A stretch of DNA of 64,000 nucleotides. Origin: Gnetum montanum. Lineage: Eukaryota > Streptophyta > Gnetopsida > Gnetales > Gnetaceae. Under the pieces are notes generated by a model. The model was not told where the DNA came from. It did no database searches and worked only from the letters and a program-made list of their open reading frames with translations. A program made the translations under genes and the position numbers. The DNA is taken from positions 69,840 through 133,839 of the forward strand of contig MNCI01027078.1 of assembly GCA_015680685.1 (NCBI GenBank), read 5' to 3'. Positions 1 through 10,805 of this stretch are shown here, in pieces (position 1 is the first letter of the stretch; each line of letters starts with the position of its first letter).

Positions 1-395
1 TGCTTATCACACTTAGGTTAGTTAAGTGCTGCAATATGACCACTTTGAGCATCTGTGTTACATGTGGTGATCCCAGTAATGATTAGCATTTGGTAGCCAC
101 AGTTGCATAGTTCAGGGTGTGTACGGTAAGTGGGAATAGATGCTAACACTAGGTAATTTAGACTTAGTGCATTAGTTAGCATAGGAGAAAAACATAAAAT
201 ACCATAAAAATCATATACCTCAGACTTGCTTAACCATACACCGTGACACATACAAGCAAGCCTGGGAAGACAACGATTAATTAATCCCAAGTGTTCCAAG
301 TAGCGTGTAGGCATTTAGTCTACGGAGTTCAACCGGATCATGCGTGAGATGCTTTTATTTGTATGGTTGAGTGTAGGGATACCCACCACTCATCA
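1..395 (+). mobile_element. Element 1, 5' LTR (3' part only)
   Basis: The left edge of the window cuts into this LTR. It ends in CATCA at 391-395, directly before a primer-binding site. The same sequence recurs at 9376-9803, the end of a full LTR, which proves it is an LTR. Against that copy it lacks about 33 bp near position 180. It covers R/U5; U3 and the promoter lie outside the window. Confidence 0.9.
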
Positions 396-396
396 T

Positions 397-414
397 TGGT
401 GCCGTTGCCGAGGA
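397..414 (+). other. Element 1 primer-binding site, tRNA-Asp type
   Basis: One base after the LTR end, TGGTGCCGTTGCCGAGGA matches the 3' end of plant tRNA-Asp (complement TGGCGCCGTTGCCGGGGA) except for one C-to-T and one G-to-A change. A tRNA-Asp primer is typical of Athila-type Ty3/gypsy elements. It is the best preserved PBS in the window. Confidence 0.9.
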
Positions 415-539
415 CTAAGTGTTTGTACGCCAAATAGAACATAAGAAAATCATTCAAATCATTGGGAGCCTTAACGAACCTTCGGGTTAATTAATTCAAT
501 AAGAATTTATATAACGGTGAAATAGCACACAGATAAAAA

Positions 540-641
540 ATGACTTCTTCTCACAAAGCTAATTCACCTAGGACTAACACTGAAGATAGTCGACAACATA
601 CAACGCATAACCAAAACCAGCCAAGTCCTAAATAATATAAG
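540..641 (+). pseudogene. Element 1 gag, N-terminal end
   Basis: An ATG at 540 begins MTSSHKANSPRT, equivalent to the MSSSQRSDFP start of Element 3 gag at 41244. About 30 codons later the frame is interrupted by the insertion at 642 and gag resumes at 3680. The 396-539 leader between PBS and ATG holds nothing else that I recognise. Confidence 0.7.
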
Positions 642-1080
642 TGTTGGCACATTTGGCCATTACATGGAGCAGTTGGAATATTTTGTTCAGTTGGAATATT
701 TTGTTCAAAATATGAGCAAAATCCCTAGTTGTAAATTTGTAGTTTAGTATTGTGAGTAATGGGTATTCTTGGAGAAGAAAGCTTGGTAAATAATGTTGAT
801 GATTTAAGCCTTCTTGGAAAGTAAATTAAAGTACCAAGATATTTTCTTGAGTGAAGGTTGGAATAAAAAAGAGAAGGATTATTTACCATAAGAAAGCATA
901 CTACCTGATTAATATTGGCAAAATAAACAACACCGTGGGTAGTGGATTATCAAAAATTGGCTAAAGAGTCCAACTGGTTTTGAATTCATAATTATTAAAG
1001 GGTGTAAAGGTTTCTGTATTGTAGAAAACCAAAATTCACGTATGACCCAAGACCCATTGTTAACGCTGCTGGGAAAAACG

Positions 1081-1800
1081 AAATTAGAAAAAAAATGGAG
1101 CTGAATGCCACGGTATTGGGGTGTTTCCTTTGGCTTGCTGGTTTTGGACTGCGTCCACGTACCAGTCGGAGCTATGTTGCCGACTCGTCAGACGCCAAAC
1201 CTAAGTTCGTGAAGCCCGTGGGAGGTCCTTCTTGCACCGATGAGCCGTTTTAATAGGGGTTTCAGGTAGCAATCGCGTGGAGAAAATCAGACAGAACTGA
1301 GGCCAATGGAGGGAAAAATGTATGGATTAAACAACAAAGAAAAAATCAAAACCCTTTGTATACAATACATGGAGAAAGACGTCTCGTTTTGTTCGAGCCC
1401 CGATTCTATTTTTGTCGCAGGCCATAGCAGTTTCAGTTGCGTAGGCAGCAATGGCTCTAAAGGTTCCTACGGTTTCAGCGGCTACAAATTCACAACACAT
1501 TCATCCCTGGTCCTTTAATCAATGATAATGGCAGAGACAAACAAAAACAAGAAATGTAGGAAGCCCTAAACCAATTTTGGGGGCAAAACAAAAATATCTC
1601 TGGCAATCAAAACCCTCTGTTTGGGACAGTATGCTCAGCGCGTCATTCTTCAAGAAAACCCTTCTTCTCCAGCACATGACGGCAGAGCCAGATGCAGTTG
1701 CAGAGCCTTCTCCCGCGGTGATCGTTAGTTACGATTTTGCAGGACCTTATTGTGCGGTGGCAGTTCGAATCTACGGTTTGGGATGATGCTGCATTTTGAA
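1081..1800 (+). other. CpG-rich gene-like island in the 3-kb insertion
   Basis: This stretch is markedly richer in G+C and CpG than the rest of the window and holds small open frames: 1095-1253 (52 codons, starting MELNATVLGC), 1306-1518 (70 codons) and 1577-1786 (69 codons). None resembles a family I know. It may be captured host sequence (for example a promoter and first exon) or simply a less decayed LTR interior. I see no splice structure strong enough to call a gene. Confidence 0.3.
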
Positions 1801-2366
1801 TCTTGATTCAAACATGTGTTGGTTCTTATAGGTTTTAGGTAGAAATGAGAGAAAGACCATTGTCCTGGAACTGTGATTGAGCCTCTACGCGATTTACAGG
1901 GAAGACAAGAAGAATCATTTAAGGACGTAACTTTGCCACTTTCACCAAGAATATTTGATTACTTCTGCCGCTCAAAGTATATGGTTAAGATGGAGTATAA
2001 ATTAACCAACAATATATATATATCCATCATATGAAGTACCCATTGTATGAAGCCTTGATTTAAAAACTTGCCTTCAATTATCCCAAGTCATGAAAAATTA
2101 TTTTAAAACATATAAGTTACTACCCATAAAAAATTTTTTGCAATATTGATTATCCCATTACATTTAATGTCACATTACATTAATGTTAGCATAAAATTCT
2201 CCTAATTTTATGCATAACTTCCTAACTCCCTAACTACATAACTTTCTCCTAGCTTGTTGGGCAAGTAATCTTCTAATTGGTTAGTCAAGTTACTTGGGAG
2301 AAAAGTTAGGTGAGATATTTTGAGATTTTTTTTGAAATTGTAACTTCCCTACCTACCTTTGAACCC

Positions 2367-2589
2367 TATAAAAGGGCTTCAAGGAGAGAAAAGAAAAGGG
2401 GGGGGAATCTCATTTTTTATAAGGACTTTTGGAGGGAATAATTGGGGTTTCATACATCACTTAGAAGACTTTTGGGAGGTCTCATACATCACACTTGGGC
2501 TCTCACTCGGAGACATACTCGAGGTCTTGAGAAGAGCTTTGTAAAGAAATTGTGAACGATTGCTTGCAAGATGGCTTGCTAGAATAAAG
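2367..2589 (+). promoter_or_regulatory. Candidate LTR promoter and poly(A) signal of the 3-kb insertion
   Basis: TATAAAAG lies at 2367-2374 inside CCCTATAAAAGGGC, and AATAAAG lies 210 bp downstream at 2583-2589. That order and spacing fit the U3/R core of a plant LTR transcribed on the + strand. If the whole insertion is one LTR, U3 would be about 1.7 kb and U5 about 1.1 kb. Confidence 0.5.
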
Positions 2590-3679
2590 ATTTCAGCCTC
2601 TTTGTCATGGTCCTGTGAGTTATGCATTTCATTTTTTGTTTTGTTTAAATTGTTTAGCTAGTGGTTTAGATAGTATCATCCTTGGCAAGTAATTTTGGGA
2701 TTTTTAGATTGCTCTTATTGTTCTTGTTGCCCGATAGAAATTTCTATTAAAATTTTGCCATAGAAGCGCTTGTGTTTAAAAGCCTTAAGAGCATTTTAGT
2801 AGTAAATTTCGTTATTGTGCAACATGTGGGAACTGCTATTGGGATTGTTGTAAGAGAGCCTCTGTTTGTAGTCACGCCGTTGAACAATTCAGTAGTCGAG
2901 AGGGTTCAGAAAATCTTTGGTATTTTGATGGGACCAGAATAGCTTCTTTTTATCTTTAAAGTGAATTCTCGTGGTATTTCAATCAGAAATTGTCAAGTCT
3001 TTTAAAGGTTCTGTTTGAATGCAATCGTTGACATCTATTATCTAGTCAAAATGGAGTCTCGTACGTGGTAGTTTACGCAGCAATTTTTGGTAGCATAATA
3101 GGATTGTCTTGAAGATATTGCTTGTTTGAGCCTTGGAAGTTTGAACAATTCGTAGATATTGAATTTGGGATAGCTTTATTGCGAAGTGTTTACTCGTGTC
3201 ATTTTACCTTGTTTAAATATTTGAGGTCTACACAAATCTGCTTTCTTTTCTTTTCTGCTTATTTCCATCGAATCTTGCTCTATTTCTAGTTTTCTTGTGG
3301 AACTATCTCTTTCTCTGGGGAAAATTAGGAGTAGATTGCGGAGTTGTGCTCAAATGTTTTTGCAAAATTTTATTTGTTACAAGTAGGTATTATAAGGACC
3401 ACATAGACTAGGCAGTTGAACAAAATAGGAAATTTTCAACAACTCACAGTACTGGGCAAAGTTTGCTGAATCCCTTTTAAGTAAGTCATTTGTAGTTTAC
3501 ACACAACGCAATCGTTACATTTCTCACAACCGCACACCGCAACAGCACACACACATACTCACATTAACTACTGAGTTTATTTGGAGGTATCTGGGCCTTG
3601 GTGTTGCTAGAGACCAACAAGCACCTAAATCCTATTCGAGGACACTCGTTGGCAGTCGCATCCCTAATGGTCGCCAACA

Positions 3680-5770
3680 ATAACATAGTTTATACTCATC
3701 CCGATGAGTATGTTTCTGATTACACTTTTATCCTCCATCAAGATGAATAGCTACGTTGGAGAGATTTTTTTGGTAACATAGTTTTACCTCTAGATTGATC
3801 TGTCCTGAACATGCTTCTCTGTGCCTTGGCACAAATTGGCATGCAAGAACTATTTGTTGAATACGTTGCTGGAGACTTTGATATGAGGGATTATTATCCC
3901 ACAGACGTGCAATGTAAGAGGGACTCAAGGTAGGAGAGTCAACACATACTGTTGAAGGGCAAGACCCCACACATCCTTAGTGAAATAGGAGATGAGGAAC
4001 CCCTCATAACGGGTTCTTTAGCAAATGATGTTCCCCCTCCTCATGATAGTGAAGAGGTTAGGCATCAGAGCCTTCGATCAACTATACATACTACGGGTTC
4101 TGATCCCCATGAACACCAAATATTCACGGAAGGAACAAACACTCACACTAAGGACAGGTGCTTAGATCGTTATAATGATTAGGGTCGAAGCAGCTGAAGA
4201 GAAGGTAAGAAACATCACCATGGTGATGGCTCCCCTTCTTCTTCTCCTTCATCTCACCACTCACCCTCTCCTTCCACATCTGGGTGCAACCATCGTGAGC
4301 ATAATGGTGAGGGTAAAGGTAAGGAAGACAAAAGACCTTGACAAGAAGGTTGAGAGATAGGACGAGGGCAAGGACATAAGGAGAGTAGGGAACCACGAAG
4401 ACATCATAGACGTCATGAAAGAAATGATCATGACAAGCCCCTACTCAAAACCCGAAGTATGCTTGACATTACATAGGTTGTTAGGATTCTCACAAGGCAC
4501 TTAAAAGACAGTCGGATCAAGCGTTTGGACATAAATAATATCCCACATTTTGAAGGGGGATACAACATTGATCGACAATATCATTTACAGGCATTCCACG
4601 ATGCCTGTGCCTTGCAGAAAATAGGCAATGAGTGACAGAAGCTTAAGTTGTTTCCAAGGACACTCATCAAAGAAGCAGAGAGTTGGTACCGGTCCTTAGA
4701 ACCGGAAACCATCAGGAGGTGGAGTACAATGCTTAAACTTTTTAACAATAAATATTAGACGTACTCCAAAGTGTCCAATTTGCATAAGTAGATCCAAGGC
4801 TGGAAACAAGGTGCTTATGAACCCTTGAATGTTGCCATGGCCCACTACTATACATTGCTACATCATTACCTAGGCCATGGGTACACTCAGTGAGATCAAC
4901 TTCACGACATCATGGATGGGCTAAGGCACGAAATGAGACGAACCCTTGAGACTTATGCCCAAGGGAGGCTATCACAACTTAGAACCCAAGAAGTACAAAG
5001 CTTGTTGGAACAAGTAGCACAAGAAGAGGGTAAACTACGTAAGAGGGAAAGTGCGGAAGAATACAACCATGATCCCTCCCTTCATAAGAAGGGAGTGAAA
5101 TTTTGTGATGAGGAGGATGAGTCATCACTCGAAGAGTTGGTGAATCGGAAAACCTTGTCGATCCAGAAATTAACAACAGAAGTATCGGCCAAGGTAGACC
5201 AAATGTGGGATTCCTTAGACTCAAGAATTGAAACAGTCTTAAAAATCATAGAAGAGTCTAAGGAGTAACAAAGTAATGACAAAGGTAAAACAAAGTAGAG
5301 AAATTCAAGCCCTACACATAGCAAGGGTAAGAGGAAAATTCTTATCTCTGATGAGGCTATGGATTTTGACACAGATGATGATGGTGGATGTGAGGTTTGC
5401 TACTATGACCATCCTAAGGGATGTTTCCTACTTATCTCACATCTACAAGAGTCTGGGGTGTATTTGCTAAATCTAAGACTCAATCAACGGAAAACACCCC
5501 GAAGGTTACCTTATCCACAAGGTAACCCAAGGTAGTTCCACCAACCACTAACGTATTACCCAAGTGGAACTCCACCACAGTCCATTGGACAACATCAGTA
5601 GTGACAATACCCACAATCATGGGGGATGCCACCAGCAACACAACAGTATCCTTACCTCTTCCAACGTCACTACCAAGTTCGGGAGTACTTCAGGAGGACT
5701 CCTTCTCCTCCAGGAGACATCTCACACTTATCCCATCCTCCAACTCCATGCGCACCTCTTCCACCTGTAG
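3680..5770 (+). pseudogene. Element 1 gag, main part
   Basis: This resumes gag after the insertion. In order: an N-terminal block reading THPDEY (a motif shared by Elements 2-4), a Ser/His/Arg-rich low-complexity stretch around 4190-4440, a retrotransposon gag domain at about 4530-4900 (FEGGYN, LQAFHDACALQ, ESWYRSLEPE), then a helical 118-codon open segment at 4912-5268, and a DHPKGC block near 5395-5430 found in all copies. Multiple stops and frameshifts break it. The product would be the capsid/nucleocapsid polyprotein. Confidence 0.8.
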
Positions 5771-6099
5771 TTCCCATATAACCTATTCTAACAATGCAAG
5801 GGGAACTACCTACTCAACCACAGCAACATAATGCCACGAGAGCTGTAAATATTCAACTGGGTGCTGGTTCTATCAACTGTACAAAGAGAAGGCCCTTCTT
5901 CAAAACCAGAAGCCCTGAGAAAATCTCGCAACAACAAACGGTTGAGTAGATGTATATGCCTCAATCATCTAACCCTTTGGAGCACCCTTCAGTTCGAAAG
6001 AACTATATGCATACAGTTATGTTGATACATATCGTAACCAACTAGATCAAGGTGGGCCACCTTCCCAGGAAACTATCTGACCCTGGGAGCCCCTTAATT

Positions 6100-6480
6100 C
6101 ATTTGCAAATCATCGAAAATGCACCACATTAGGCTCTTCTTAACTCAGGTTTCGGAGTCAACCTAATATCACAAGAAATGTATCAAGCCTAGAACTTGCC
6201 CCAACCTAAGAAGAGTAACATCCAACTAGAGCTGGCTAACTAGTCCATCACCATTCCCTTAGGATCAGTGGAGGACATCATCACCACTATGTGTGGGTGG
6301 TCATACCCAGCCGATTTCTTGGTGATTGAAGTTAACAACGAAGGGGCTTCCCAATTATAATGGGAAGGCCATGGCTAAGTACAATAGATGTGTACCTAGG
6401 GATCCGTGATATTTCCTTACAAATATCTAAGATAAATATTTACAGAAAGATCGAGAAGAAGAAAGTTCCATGCATTACAT
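6100..6480 (+). pseudogene. Element 1 aspartic protease remnant
   Basis: The catalytic triad region reads LLNSGFGVNLIS at about 6135-6170, where family members should have DSG; the catalytic Asp codon is now Asn, a G-to-A change. Downstream PLGSVEDIITT and YPADFLVIEV match the protease segments of Elements 2 and 3. Stops occur throughout. It should be followed by RT, but is not. Confidence 0.75.
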
Positions 6481-6484
6481 ATAG

Positions 6485-6838
6485 GCATTCATCAGGTGAT
6501 GACATGGAGGAAATGTCTTCATGTAACAAGTGTGCCCTTGAGACTTTGAAACAAAGATGCCTATATGTAGCAACCACACAACCAATAGTAGAAACCCCAT
6601 GGTTGATAGCTACTTAGAAGAGCAAAAAAATATGCATGGAACAAACTGAGGAGATAACTCATGCTAACAATAGAGGCATAGACACATTGGAATATGAGCG
6701 TCACCAACTTCCACCCCTCAACCTAAGAACATTAGTGGGGAGAAGTTCGGCACTTTTACGAAATTCAAATAGATGCTCATTATTTCGGATCTCTCCGTTA
6801 CAATTTAATTATGGGGGAGATGGTCACCTATGCTAATC
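6485..6838 (+). pseudogene. Element 1 post-protease linker fused to the end of pol
   Basis: The post-protease spacer (as at 44270-44560 in Element 3) runs to about 6745, and by 6785 the sequence corresponds to the end of the pol region (as at 47430-47470 in Element 3: a short block ending GGD-HLC). The roughly 3 kb encoding RT, RNase H and integrase is missing between them. The element is therefore a deletion derivative that could move only with help from a full copy. Confidence 0.7.
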
Positions 6839-8802
6839 ATATGGGGCCCTCAATTCTTTTTAAGTTTTTGTTTTACATGTTTTTGTTTAACACATTTTTG
6901 TTTAGCATGTTTTTGTTTTACAAGTTTTTTTTTACACATTTTTGTTTTACAAATTTCTTTAACTTTTCTTGTTTTTGTTTTACAACATCGTTATACTTTT
7001 ACATTTTTTATGTGTATGTGTGTGTGTGCCATCCACCATGTAAGTTCGTCACCCAATAAGTGTTCGGAATGATGGTATGAACTATTTTTCATTGATTGCT
7101 AATGTTTGGTTTTTACCTTTAAGTTATGACATTGACACTAAGGTATGTTCTTTTGATATGGTAGGTAATGAGTCTACTTCATCCATCCATCCACCAAAGT
7201 CTATGGTTTCTCTTAGCTTGGAAATGTATAGTTCCCTTTCTAATAATAACTTTAACGAATCGATGATTGGGTACTTCTTAAACTAAGGAAGGACTCAAGG
7301 TTTGAAAAGGGTGTGACTTAAAAGGAACTTGATGCATTTGTGTTGGTCATTCTCTTGGGTGCTTGAATGTTTTCTTCTTGAGTTTTCTTGCCGTTCCAAT
7401 GTTACCCAATTGCCAAAAGTTGAGACAATAAAAATAAGAAGTCTTTGCATGGTGTGGTTCTCACGCAAAAAAAAAAAAAAAAACACAAAACAAAAAATGC
7501 AAAAAAAAAAAAAAAAGCTAAAGTGAGGATTCAAAGCACAGCCCTTAGAAGAAATAAACTTTGGGCTACAAGCATTGGTTATGAAACCAAAAGTGTTCCC
7601 TCTAACTAAGGCTCTTCTCGCTTCCCATTTTCTCCTTTGTTTCGTCTAAATGGTGGTGGCTCTTGGAGATGAATTCTTGTTACTCCAGTGGATGGTTTGG
7701 CCAAGTGTGTTGATGCGAAGTCACTGGATGTGGTTGGTTTGAGGCTGGAGTTGGAATGAGCTTTGCCAAGTCACATTAATCATAAAACACACAAGGGGCT
7801 GTACACCACCTTGTTCTTTGGATTCCATTCCATCCTCTTCTCTCCACCCTTCTCTCCACTATTCACCTCATTGCCAGTTGTATCATTAGTTTATATTTTG
7901 GTAGATACATCATTTTCTTTTTGGTAAATTCTCATGGTTAATACTTTAACTCTTGTTCCAATAGACATTCCCAGAGCCTATGGACTCTTTGAATGTGGGT
8001 TTGTCAGGGCATTAAGGGCATGAGCCTGCTTTGGGGAGGACCCACTGACATTCCTATTTGGTGCCTTAGTTAAATTCTTTCCCTTAACATTTTGCAATTA
8101 ATTTTATTTTATTCATTTTCATCTTGACATCTATTTAATCGATGTTTTAGTTGTCCCTTTTTATCTCTCTTTCTTACTCCTTCCTTTCTCCATTCTAATG
8201 CTATCGAAGGTTCACGATTAGTCATGGGGGTACGGGGCCTGATTTTTTTGATTTTCTCCTAGCCCTGAACTTTTTTCTTTTCTTCCTAACCCTACACCTT
8301 CATTAGTCATCATTAATATATTCCCAGATCCGTGTTAGCCATACCACAACCTAGCCAATGAACTTACACCGAGGCAAGGTATTACCCACATTGAAATTCG
8401 TTTACCCTTTCTAATATAAGACTGTGTTGTGTGTGCAGATGGAGATCATGCAATAATGGACCGGATCTGGAGGGAACACTTAGAATGGAGCAGTACTAGA
8501 AGCAGCTATGCATGGAGCAAGATTGATGATGCACTTATAGATGGACAACAAAAGGTGCAATCTGGGTATTAGCAGCAGCAAGCCTTCTTCTCTTTTCTTC
8601 TCTTCTCTTTTCTCTCAAGCTACCAAATATGGCCTAATGTCAATGTAATAAAGTGTTCACCCTTGTTGTCATGAACACCAGTTTTGTCAAGTCTTGTAAT
8701 AATGATCCGTTCACATGTCATCCCATTAGTTCCATTCCCTCAATAATTCCATACCTACTCGATATCATTGTAATGAACTCGAGGATGAGTTTTCATTTAA
8801 TC
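6839..8802 (+). other. Element 1 3' untranslated region
   Basis: There is no protein domain here. It starts with a T-rich array (6855-6990) of imperfect repeats around TTTTTGTTTTACA, then a (TG)n tract at 7010-7027 and two poly(A) runs at 7469 and 7502. From about 7540 to 8080 it is collinear with 48120-48700 of Element 3 and, antisense, with about 27500-28050 of Element 2. From about 8090 to 8800 it resembles, antisense, the part of Element 5 at 63110-64000 instead. The extra downstream ORF of Elements 2 and 3 is absent. Confidence 0.65.
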
Positions 8803-8811
8803 ATGGGGGTA
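8803..8811 (+). other. Element 1 polypurine tract
   Basis: ATGGGGGTA directly precedes the TGATGG start of the 3' LTR. A matching tract precedes the 3' LTR of Elements 2, 3 and 5. It primes plus-strand synthesis and fixes the LTR boundary. Confidence 0.8.
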
Positions 8812-8837
8812 TGATGGAACGCAATATTGCATGAGCC

Positions 8838-8930
8838 ACGATATCGTGTACGCGATATCGCATACGTGATATCATAGCCGTCGCTATATCGCATCGTCCC
8901 ATACGATATCGCGTACGCGATATCACGGTC
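8838..8930 (+). repeat. GATATC palindrome array in U3
   Basis: Five copies of GATATC, four set in CG or CG-derived flanks (for example TACGCGATATCG), plus one TATATC variant lie within about 95 bp just upstream of the TATA box. A decayed version is in the LTR of Element 5 at about 62950-63092. The U3 of Elements 2-4 has a different motif set. Confidence 0.8.
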
Positions 8931-8942
8931 CACCACCATATC

Positions 8943-9123
8943 TATAAATAAGAGGTGGTACTCCCCTTATTCCTTATCCTAGGCTTAATGTAGTGAAGCT
9001 CTGGTGGATTGATCATCCCAGAGATAGATTATTTTCCATGCCCCCGTAGTAGGAGTCCCCAAGTGAACAAATCTTTATTCGAGTAGCATTGTACCTGAAC
9101 GCAAGTTGTGTACGACAATAAAG
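8943..9123 (+). promoter_or_regulatory. Element 1 LTR core promoter and poly(A) signal
   Basis: TATAAATA at 8943-8950 and AATAAAG at 9117-9123 bracket the probable R region. The same pair, in the same spacing, can be seen in the LTRs of Elements 2 (antisense, TATTTATA at 23548), 3 and 4. Confidence 0.65.
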
Positions 9124-9803
9124 ACGAGCTTTGTGGATAAACCTTGTAGTACATGGAATAGGTTTATTACATGTTATTTTTTATATGTTATTTATTACTT
9201 TCATTAGTGTGGTATAAGTACAACTTGATTACGAGCATTTACGAATGTGTACAGTTAGTCAAGGAATCGGTCACTCATCGCGATTAGTCTCTCTCACCCT
9301 AATCTCCTAGAATGTGGGATAAGTATGACTTGGTTACGAGCATTCAAGGATGTGTATGTTTAGCCAAGGAATGCATGCTTATCACACTTAGGTTAGTTAA
9401 GTGCCTCAATACAACCACTTCGAGCACGTGCGTTACGTGTGGTGATCCCAGTAACGATTAGCGTTTGGTAGCCACAGTTGCATAGTTCAGGGTGTGTACG
9501 GTAAGTGGGAATGGATGCTGATGCTAGGTAATTTAGAATTAGTGCATTAATTAAAGTTAGTTAGTTTCTCAACCCTTTACCTCTTATCATAGGATAAAAA
9601 TATAAAATACCATAAAAATCATATACCTCAAACTTGCTTAACCATACATTGTGACACATACAAGCAAGCCTGGGAAGACAACAATTAATTAACCCCAAGT
9701 GTTCCAAGCGGCATGTAGGCATTTAGTCTATGGAGTCTGACCAGATCATGAGTGAGATGCTTGTATTCATATGGTTGAGTGTAGGGATACCCACCACTCA
9801 TCA

Positions 9804-10805
9804 CATATTCTATCCAACATCAAGGATCACTTTGAAATGCCAAAGAGTCCATCATCCAAACTATCATAAGGAACATTTACATTTGATCAGTGGAGGCTTG
9901 GTTTATAAGTTCATAATACCCAAATCCATACAACTAAAACATTTTTGGTGGACAAGGCCTTTATAGCTGCATCTATCTATGAAACACTGTTGTTGATCTT
10001 CAAGCTCCACATGCCTTTCTATTTGGTTTCCTTGCATTGGTGTGATATTTAGAAGTGTTGATCCATGGCATAATAGCCAATCATCGAACAAAGCCACATT
10101 GTCATGTGATGGTCATGTTATGTTTATAACAATATTTTCCCTTCAACTAAAATCTAGAAGCTATTGTAGGTGTATTCATGATATGTCCACTAAATTTTTA
10201 AATTTAAGATGTGCACTTCAAGGTTTTGGCTAGGTATGGGCTTACTACAGGATTAAAAGAAAAAGAGAGAAAGCGAAAACATGAAACTACAATACCTTTA
10301 TTTGGTAACAAAAATTGTAACATCTTGTCCCTTATTAAGGGTGGAAAAAATTGTAAATAATGTAAGTAAATTTCAAATGAAGGGGCACCTCATTATGAGG
10401 AGTTATGATTATTCATGTATCCCTTGGAAAAGGATTTGACCTATTTCATTTAAGGTAAAGTTTAGAGGTTGTGCTAGCATGGAGTTGTAGAGCTAGGATG
10501 GGCAAGTGATAGGAGCTAGGTGAAGCAAGAAAATAAGGGATTGATCACCCCTTTGGCTAGACAATCTAACCATGGTGGCAGTGTTAGATTGCCTCTAAGG
10601 CTTAAGTGCAATCTGAAGATAACCTAGATGGCGTTACTGTGCTCTCTCCTATTAATAATTTTTTTCTATTTTCCTCCTTTTTATTCTACAATACAAATTA
10701 TTTATTTACTAGTTAATTCATTTATTTAGTATTTGTGATGTTTCCATTATATTATCTAAGAAAATGATGAATGTGATAAATTAAGTGATTGTATTTTTTT
10801 AGTAT
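9804..10805. other. Unassigned sequence between Elements 1 and 6
   Basis: I recognise no gene. A 64-codon antisense open frame at 9903-10097 is faintly reminiscent of a copia pre-integrase segment, but not enough to call. At 10317 a block begins TGTAACATCTTGTCCC, similar to the start of many plant chromovirus LTRs; no matching end was found. The RNase H of Element 6 breaks off at about 10805, so this side of Element 6 is truncated. Confidence 0.4.

Larger units (their letters stand above)
642..3679. mobile_element. 3,038-bp LTR-like insertion in Element 1 gag
   Basis: The block starts TGTTGGC (642-648) and ends GCCAACA (3673-3679), perfect 7-bp inverted termini of the TG...CA kind made by retroviral integrases. 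It is flanked by ATAAG (637-641) and ATAAC (3680-3684), a probable 5-bp target duplication with one change. Removing it restores collinearity with gag of Elements 3 and 4. It has one TATA box and one poly(A) signal, no PBS and no recognisable protein domain, so a long solo LTR is the simplest reading; a large non-autonomous element is possible. It is richer in CpG than its surroundings, suggesting it is younger. Confidence 0.7.
8812..9803 (+). mobile_element. Element 1, 3' LTR (992 bp)
   Basis: The LTR begins TGATGG after the polypurine tract and ends CATCA at 9803; its last 428 bp duplicate window positions 1-395. U3 carries a GATATC palindrome array (8838-8930), then TATAAATA at 8943 and AATAAAG at 9117. 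The target duplication cannot be checked because the element's left end is outside the window. Confidence 0.9.

Noticed and set aside
397-414. tRNA-like match as a tRNA gene
   Set aside because: Only the 18-nt 3' complement of tRNA-Asp is present, next to an LTR end; it is a primer-binding site.
6811-7072. Two overlapping Phe-rich ORFs as membrane proteins
   Set aside because: They are translations of the T-rich repeat array in the Element 1 spacer.
7329-7526. 65-codon ORF ending in poly-Lys
   Set aside because: It is a by-product of poly(A) runs at 7469-7516; not conserved in the other copies.
8838-8930. Regularly spaced palindromes as a CRISPR-like array
   Set aside because: There are no spacers of constant length, the DNA is plant nuclear, and the array sits in an LTR U3.
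9903-10097. 64-codon antisense ORF as a copia pre-integrase domain
   Set aside because: Resemblance is confined to a few residues and no zinc-finger or integrase motif follows.
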